Positions 59,419 to 64,000 of a stretch of DNA of 64,000 nt are shown here, one piece after another. Under the pieces are notes generated by a model. It was not told the DNA's origin and made no database searches. It saw nothing but the letters and a program-made list of their open reading frames with translations. The translations under genes were made by a program, and so were the position numbers. The stretch comes from Eimeria necatrix. Its lineage: Eukaryota > Apicomplexa > Conoidasida > Eucoccidiorida > Eimeriidae. Position 1 is the first letter of the stretch; the number at the start of each line of letters is the position of its first letter. Where the stretch lies: assembly GCF_000499385.1 (NCBI RefSeq), contig NW_013652297.1, positions 1-64,000 on the forward strand, written 5' to 3'.

Positions 59419-59532
59419 AGAGACACAGGTGTCTCCTTCTTATTAATAAGAAGGAGACACCTGAAGCAGCTAGAGAAAGTAACAGCAACAACTGCTGCGC
59501 TTAGAAGGAGACTTGGGAGAGCGCTGCAACCG

Positions 59533-59570
<38 letters not shown>

Positions 59571-59684
59571 CACAACCGTGGCTGTCTCGCTAGCTGCATT
59601 TGCTGCATCTGCCACTAAGGGGCCCCACGCAGCAAGTAGAATCCAACGAAGAGTTTTTCTCTTGCCTCTTGACTCTTGAGCCAT
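59412..59684 (-). CDS. Candidate small secreted or membrane protein, 90 residues
   Basis: ATG at 59684, stop at 59412. The N-terminus is basic then hydrophobic (MAQESRGKRKTLRWILLAAW) and reads like a signal peptide, followed by a poly-Ala run and a second hydrophobic stretch (ALPSLLLSAAVVAVTFSSCF). The last residues (INKKETPVSLL) come from the 38-bp palindrome and the stop codon from the first inverted repeat. Short, repeat-containing and unrecognised; it may be chance. Confidence 0.3.
59426..59463. repeat. Perfect 38-bp palindrome without spacer
   Basis: 19-base arms meet at the centre between 59444 and 59445 (TATT|AATA); the left arm is CAGGTGTCTCCTTCTTATT. No mismatch. With the inverted repeat at 59377-59418 it forms two adjacent cruciform-capable sites in under 90 bases. 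Confidence 0.92.
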
Positions 59685-59719
59685 GTTTTCCTCGCCCAAG
59701 AGCTGGGCACCCCGTTGCT

Positions 59720-60110
59720 GGCTAGCTGCGTCAAACACAGCTAGCTAGCTGCGGCAAAACAGCTAGCTAGCTGCGGCGAATAGAGGTAGCTAGCTGAGGC
59801 AAGTAGAGGTAGCTAGCTGCGTTTGCCGTAGCTAGCCAGCCACAGCGCAGCTAGCTAGTCGCGGCAAATACAGCTAGCTAACTGCGTTCGCCGCAGCTAG
59901 CCAGCGACGGCGCAGCCAGCTGGCTGCATCTGCCGCAGCTAGCTGGCAACGGAGCAGCTAGCCAACTGCATTTGCTGCAGCTAGCCCGTGATGGCGCAGC
60001 TAGCCAGCAGCTAGCTAGAGGGCGCTTCCGTCGCTAGTTTGCAGCTGCGGGGGGCCCGCTGCGCCCAAGGCACTGCCAAGGCTAGGCTGGCTAGCTGGTG
60101 GCTAGCTAGG
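59720..60110. repeat. AGCTAGCT satellite block 3 with a longer composite unit
   Basis: Copies of AGCTAGCTAGCTGCGGCAAA-like units of about 28-35 bases with drifting spacers (tagaggt, cgtttgccgtagc, gacggcgcag). The core is the same as in blocks 1 and 2, but here it is fused to a TGCGGCAAA/CGTTTGCCG half that is itself partly inverted. No coding signal. Confidence 0.85.
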
Positions 60111-60151
60111 GGCCCCAGCCTCTCAAGCCCTAGAGGCTGCTGCGCATGCAT

Positions 60152-60245
60152 ATACTATTATAAAAATAGAATAACATACATTTAATATTGAATAAATTAC
60201 TTAATATTAAATATATTTTCAATCATAGTAGCAATAAATGAGTAG
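60152..60245. other. A/T-rich island
   Basis: About 90 bases of nearly pure A/T (ATTTAATATTGAATAAATT and similar) inside G/C-rich repeat DNA, just after the third satellite block. No gene. It could be a DNA-unwinding or scaffold-type element; that is only a guess. Confidence 0.7.
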
Positions 60246-60883
60246 ATGTAGATAAAGCTCCAAGATATGCAGCTAGTAGCTGTGACACGGGAGCTGGCGA
60301 ATCTAATGAGGGCGCATGCGCTTGTCTTGCCTGCGCTGTCTGTACACCCCACTCTACTTCAGCAGCAGCAGCAGCAGCAGCAGTTCGTGCCGCTGCTGCT
60401 GCTGCCGCCCCTGCTGTTGCTGTTGCTGCTGCTGCTCTACGCGAAAGTTGCACACGCATAATAGTTGCTGCTACGCCCTCTACTGCCACGGTTGGTTCCC
60501 TATCTGGTCTACACTCTTCAGAAGTAGAAGCTGCAGCAGCAGCAGCTGCTGCTGCTGCGAGTGCTGCTGCTGCTACAACTGCAGCGGGGGGCCTGTGGGG
60601 AAGCGCGCCAGCAGGCGGCTCCCCTCTCTAGGTTAGGTGAGCTACTAACTGCAAACAACTAGCAAGGGCTCCCTTGATTGAACTGGAACACAACTTCACA
60701 AAATGGGGCTGCATGCAGCAGCAGCCGCAGCAGCAGCAGCCTACCAGCCGGGACATGGAAGAAAAGGCTGCAGGGCCCCTGGCCCCTGTGCGTTTGTGCG
60801 GCGTGGCTACATGCGCAGCGGCGTTGCCGGAGCTGCTGCAGCAGCAGCAGCAGCAGCAGCAGCAGCTGCAGCAGCTGCTGCTG
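60246..60883. repeat. CAG/CTG-rich spacer before the kinase gene
   Basis: Includes a CAG run at 60361-60384, GCTGCTGCTG clusters at 60395-60440 and 60528-60575, and a CAG run at 60838-60870. ORFs on both strands are repeat-driven. It probably contains the 3' UTR of the kinase gene. Confidence 0.6.
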
Positions 60884-61256
60884 CTAGCCGTAGGAGCGGC
60901 GCTGCGACTGCTGCGTGACTGTCGACCCCACCGCCAGCTGCAGCAGCAAATCTACAAACCACAGCTGCAGCCGCAGCAAGGAGACTGTCCAAAACAGTTC
61001 CAGCCGCAGCCGCAGCTGCCGCAGAGACCCGAAAAAGCCTAGGGGGGCCCAGGGGGCCTCCGCCGACACTTTGCTGTCGGGCCAGTCAGCAGCAGCAGCA
61101 GCAGCTGTTTCTGCTGCTGCTGCTGCTGCTGCTTCAGCCTCCGGCGGGGGTCTGCGCGGCGCTCTCGGGCCTCTAAAAAGCGCTGCTAGCCGGGAAATGC
61201 CTGAGGCACCGGCAGCAGCACTGCTGTTGCTGCTGCTGCTGCCGCTGCTGCAGCTA

Positions 61257-61290
<34 letters not shown>

Positions 61291-61554
61291 CTTCTTGTTG
61301 CGCACTGCTTAGGGAGTGACACGTGGGGCTTCTCTGCTGCTTGAGAGACCCACACAGAGAGTGCAGCAGCAACGGGGACTGAGCGCGGCACTCTGCTGCT
61401 TGCCTCCGCACGGCCTGCAGCAGCAGCAGCTGCTGCTGCTGCTGCGGCCCCGGGGGCTCCCCGTGTTCTCCTCTATAGGCAGAAAGCGGGTCGGGCTGTT
61501 CCGCACCATTGATTAGAACCATCTGAGTGTACAAGTCCTCTAGCGGGTCCTTCA

Positions 61555-61585
<31 letters not shown>

Positions 61586-61658
61586 AGTTTGTGCAGCAGG
61601 AGCATCACTTGCCGCTAGTTCTGTGTCTGCATGTGGCGAGGAAGCAGACTGCAGGCTC

Positions 61659-61692
<34 letters not shown>

Positions 61693-61811
61693 AGTGAGAC
61701 CGAGGGCAGCTCGAACGCCAGGAGGAGTAGGCCGGGTATTCGGAGGCGACGGGCAAGTTGAGGGAGTTTGCCCCTGGGAGCTCGTACCACCTGGGGGCTC
61801 CGCCCGCGCTG

Positions 61812-61860
<49 letters not shown>

Positions 61861-62241
61861 GGGGCTGCTGGAGCTGGGCGGCGAAGCGTTGGCAGTCGTC
61901 GAGCTTGCTGCTGAGGCTGCTGTCGCGGAGCTGCACGCCCCTGCATGCAGCCTCGCCCATGGCCAGCAGCCGCTGCTTCGTAGTGCCCCCCAAGTCGCAG
62001 TTGATGCTGCGGATGAGGTAACTCATGCGCAGCACCCAGAGGAGGTCTCGCGGCAGCAGCTGCAGAAAGCCGTTGAGGCTTTCCACGGGGGAGCCCCGGA
62101 GGGCCCCCAGCACTTTGGCGCGGTCCCGCGAGTGCAGGGGGGCCCCCAGTTGGGTTCGCAGGTTTATTTGGGGCCGGTACGTCAGCACTACCGACAGCAA
62201 GTCCAGCGCCGTGTCTTCGTCCAGGCAAAACGGCAGCTCCC

Positions 62242-62286
<45 letters not shown>

Positions 62287-62426
62287 TGGGCTTTTTGCTG
62301 CTCCCCAAGTGCCAGGGGCACCCCGACGCAGCAGGCTGCTGCTCCTCAGACGCAGACGCAGCTTTCGAGGGGTCCCCGCCGGCGTGCCATTCTGGCTGCT
62401 GCGGCGGCTGCTGCAGCACTTCCCCC

Positions 62427-62462
<36 letters not shown>

Positions 62463-62669
62463 AGCTTGAGCTGCTTGTCGATGCCCAGCTCTCGCAGCGC
62501 CAGGCGGCCCTCCTCCACGTCGTTCAGCAGCAGCGCCAGCCACAAGCGGCTGAAGGCAATTCGGAAGTCTGGGGAGAGGCGGCGGTACATGCCGTGGTCC
62601 AGCACTACCAGCTGCAGCTGCCCCTCGCTGCAGCTGCTGCAGTTCCCGCTGCAGTCGCCGCTGCAGTTG

Positions 62670-62705
<36 letters not shown>

Positions 62706-62838
62706 CTGGTGTTTCCGGGGTCGGGGGCGTGTTCGTTGGCGTGGTCTGCGGCCTGGAGGCCTGCGCGGTGGCTGTGGACTGGCTGCTGCTGCTGCTGCGG
62801 GCCCTCGCGGGCGTCGCAGCTGAGCCGCAGCAGGCGCC

Positions 62839-62878
<40 letters not shown>

Positions 62879-63790
62879 GCAAGGGGGCGGGACTCTGCGG
62901 ACGAGGAGGTTGCCGGGGTGGGGGTCGCAGTGGACGAGCCCGTGGAGATGCAGCATTTCGCCGAAGACCTTGAGCAGCAGCGCAGCGAGCTGGGGCGCGC
63001 TTTGCGCAGCAACTCCGTGCTGCTGCAGCGCGAGAGGGTCCGTGAGCTTCGCGCCGCGAACGAACTCCATCGTCAAGACCTTGTCAGTGGTCAAAGTCCA
63101 GTCCACCCAAGGCACATAGACTTGGCTGCAGCCAGCGAAGAGCCTGCGAGCCCTGGCCGCGTTGAAACCCTCCTGGCGGAAGCTGAGCTCCTGCTGCAGG
63201 TTCCGCTGGAACTCCGGCAGCAGCCAGCCGAACTTGCAGCGCGGAAAGAAAAAAGAAAGCACGCAAAACAAAGTCCGCAGCCCCTGCAAGTCTGCTGCGC
63301 AGTGCTGCTGCAGCAGCGGCCGCTGCAGCTTCACCGCCACCTCCGCCCCGTCGCTGCGCCGCCGCGCCCAGTGGACTTGGGCCAGAGAAGCAGCAGCAAC
63401 AGCTTCGGGGTCGAACTCGGAGAAAAAGGCCCCCAGGGGGCCCCCCAGCTCGCTCTCCAGCAGCAGCAGGGCCTCCCCCCAGGGCACTCTGGCTGCGTTG
63501 TCTTGCAGCTGCGACAGAGTCTGCACGTAAGCTGCTGGCAGCACGTGCTGCAGCGTGGCCACGTACTGGCCCAGCTTCACGTAGAGGCCGCCGTGGCTGC
63601 TGCAGAGCCGCAGCAGTCTTGCTGCGCCGCGCGCATGCGCCTGCTGCTCTGCTGCGCTGCTGCTGCTGCGCGCTGCTGCTGCTGCTGCCCGCAGCCGCGC
63701 GCTCTCCGCTCCGTGCTGCTCCGCCGCAGCCAGCAACGCCGCCGCCTCCGAATCCCGGCCCTCCGCGGCGGCCGCGGCGGCGGCGGCGGC

Positions 63791-63830
<40 letters not shown>

Positions 63831-64000
63831 AGCTGCTGCTCCTCTCGCACCGACAGCAGGTACAACCGAAAAAACGTCACTTTGTAGTCCACAGTCGCCA
63901 GCAGCAAAGACCACAAACTCCGCAAAAAACGCACCCACCCGCTCACGCCCCACGAAGCCCCACTCTCCAGACAAACCTCGCTGCTGCTGCTGCTGCTGCT
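60884..64000 (-). CDS. ABC1/UbiB-type atypical kinase (ADCK1/ADCK5-like), N-terminus beyond window edge
   Basis: A single open frame enters from the right edge and stops at 60884; more than 1,035 residues are visible. Family motifs are in order: GGLYVKLGQYVATLQHVLP (KxGQ), AAASLAQVHWARR (the Ala-rich loop of this family), VAVKLQRP (ATP-binding Lys), LLPEFQRNLQQELSFRQEGF, YVPWVDWTLTTDKVLTMEFV, LVHCDPHPGNLLVRR (catalytic Asp and Asn) and VVLDHGMYRRLSPDFRIAFS. LDHG in place of LDFG points to the ADCK1/ADCK5 branch rather than COQ8. Such proteins are usually mitochondrial or plastid and are linked to lipid and quinone metabolism. Poly-Gln, Ser and Ala runs are inserted between, not within, the motifs, the largest just after the catalytic loop. 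The C-terminal 450 residues are mostly Ser/Gln/Ala. An apparent start at 63946 is a GTG, so the true start lies outside; GTGAGC there could also be a splice donor. Confidence 0.9.

Noticed and set aside
61631..63832. 733-codon plus ORF
   Set aside because: Exactly opposite the kinase motifs; repetitive Ala/Leu/Gln content and no conserved block.
1..64000. LTR retrotransposon or DNA transposon
   Set aside because: No reverse transcriptase, integrase or transposase motif and no paired long terminal repeats were seen; only simple repeats, satellites and the two palindromes.

Overview
The window looks like nuclear DNA of an apicomplexan of the Eimeria type. The evidence is the mass of in-frame CAG/CTG (GCA) repeats that translate as runs of Gln, Ala, Ser, Leu or Cys inside otherwise conserved housekeeping proteins, the many short GT-AG introns elsewhere, and a sharp alternation of repeat-rich and repeat-poor segments, all familiar from Eimeria chromosomes. 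No bacterial-style operon, IS element or CRISPR array is present. Species is not determinable by eye.

Layout. (i) 1 to about 2,950 is repeat-rich: the last exon of an unknown coiled-coil protein, CAG/CTG tracts, AGCTAGCT satellite blocks, and a small minus-strand membrane-anchored protein with an apparent one-base frame break. (ii) About 3,000 to 51,000 is repeat-poor and carries mostly intron-rich genes: two minus genes (one a leucine-rich-repeat protein, 3.9-8.8 kb), a THH1/TOM1/TOM3-type seven-helix protein (9.4-12.0 kb, +), a large multi-exon membrane protein (19.5-12.8 kb, -), a 380-residue coiled-coil protein in ten exons (20.4-22.7 kb, +), an NSUN3/4-type RNA m5C methyltransferase (25.4-23.1 kb, -), a small weak gene (26.7-26.0 kb, -), a short plus gene whose end meets an intronless 775-codon nuclear-looking gene (27.3-30.0 kb), a weakly supported stretch (30.0-33.5 kb), two unknown minus genes (33.5-38.9 kb), a complete exportin-7 gene (47.1-41.1 kb, -), a small minus candidate at 47.5-48.1 kb, and an unannotated-looking plus gene from 49.1 kb with a tRNA-Asp(GTC) inside its third intron. 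(iii) About 50.95 to 64.0 kb is repeat-rich again: PEX12 (-), TRAPPC1/Bet5 (-), a 4-kb intronless plus-strand ORF, an array of 8-bp units, two adjacent perfect palindromes, an AGCTAGCT satellite, and an ABC1/ADCK-type kinase (-) that runs off the right edge.

The genes do not form one pathway. They are a eukaryotic housekeeping mix: peroxisomal import ubiquitin ligase, ER-Golgi tethering, nuclear export, RNA methylation and a mitochondrial-type atypical kinase. The most striking pattern is structural. Genes in the repeat-rich segments are intron-poor and swollen by homopolymeric insertions, while genes in the repeat-poor segment are mostly cut into many small exons. Exon ends quoted here come from reading splice signals, reading phase and family similarity by eye; most have not been tested by transcript data.
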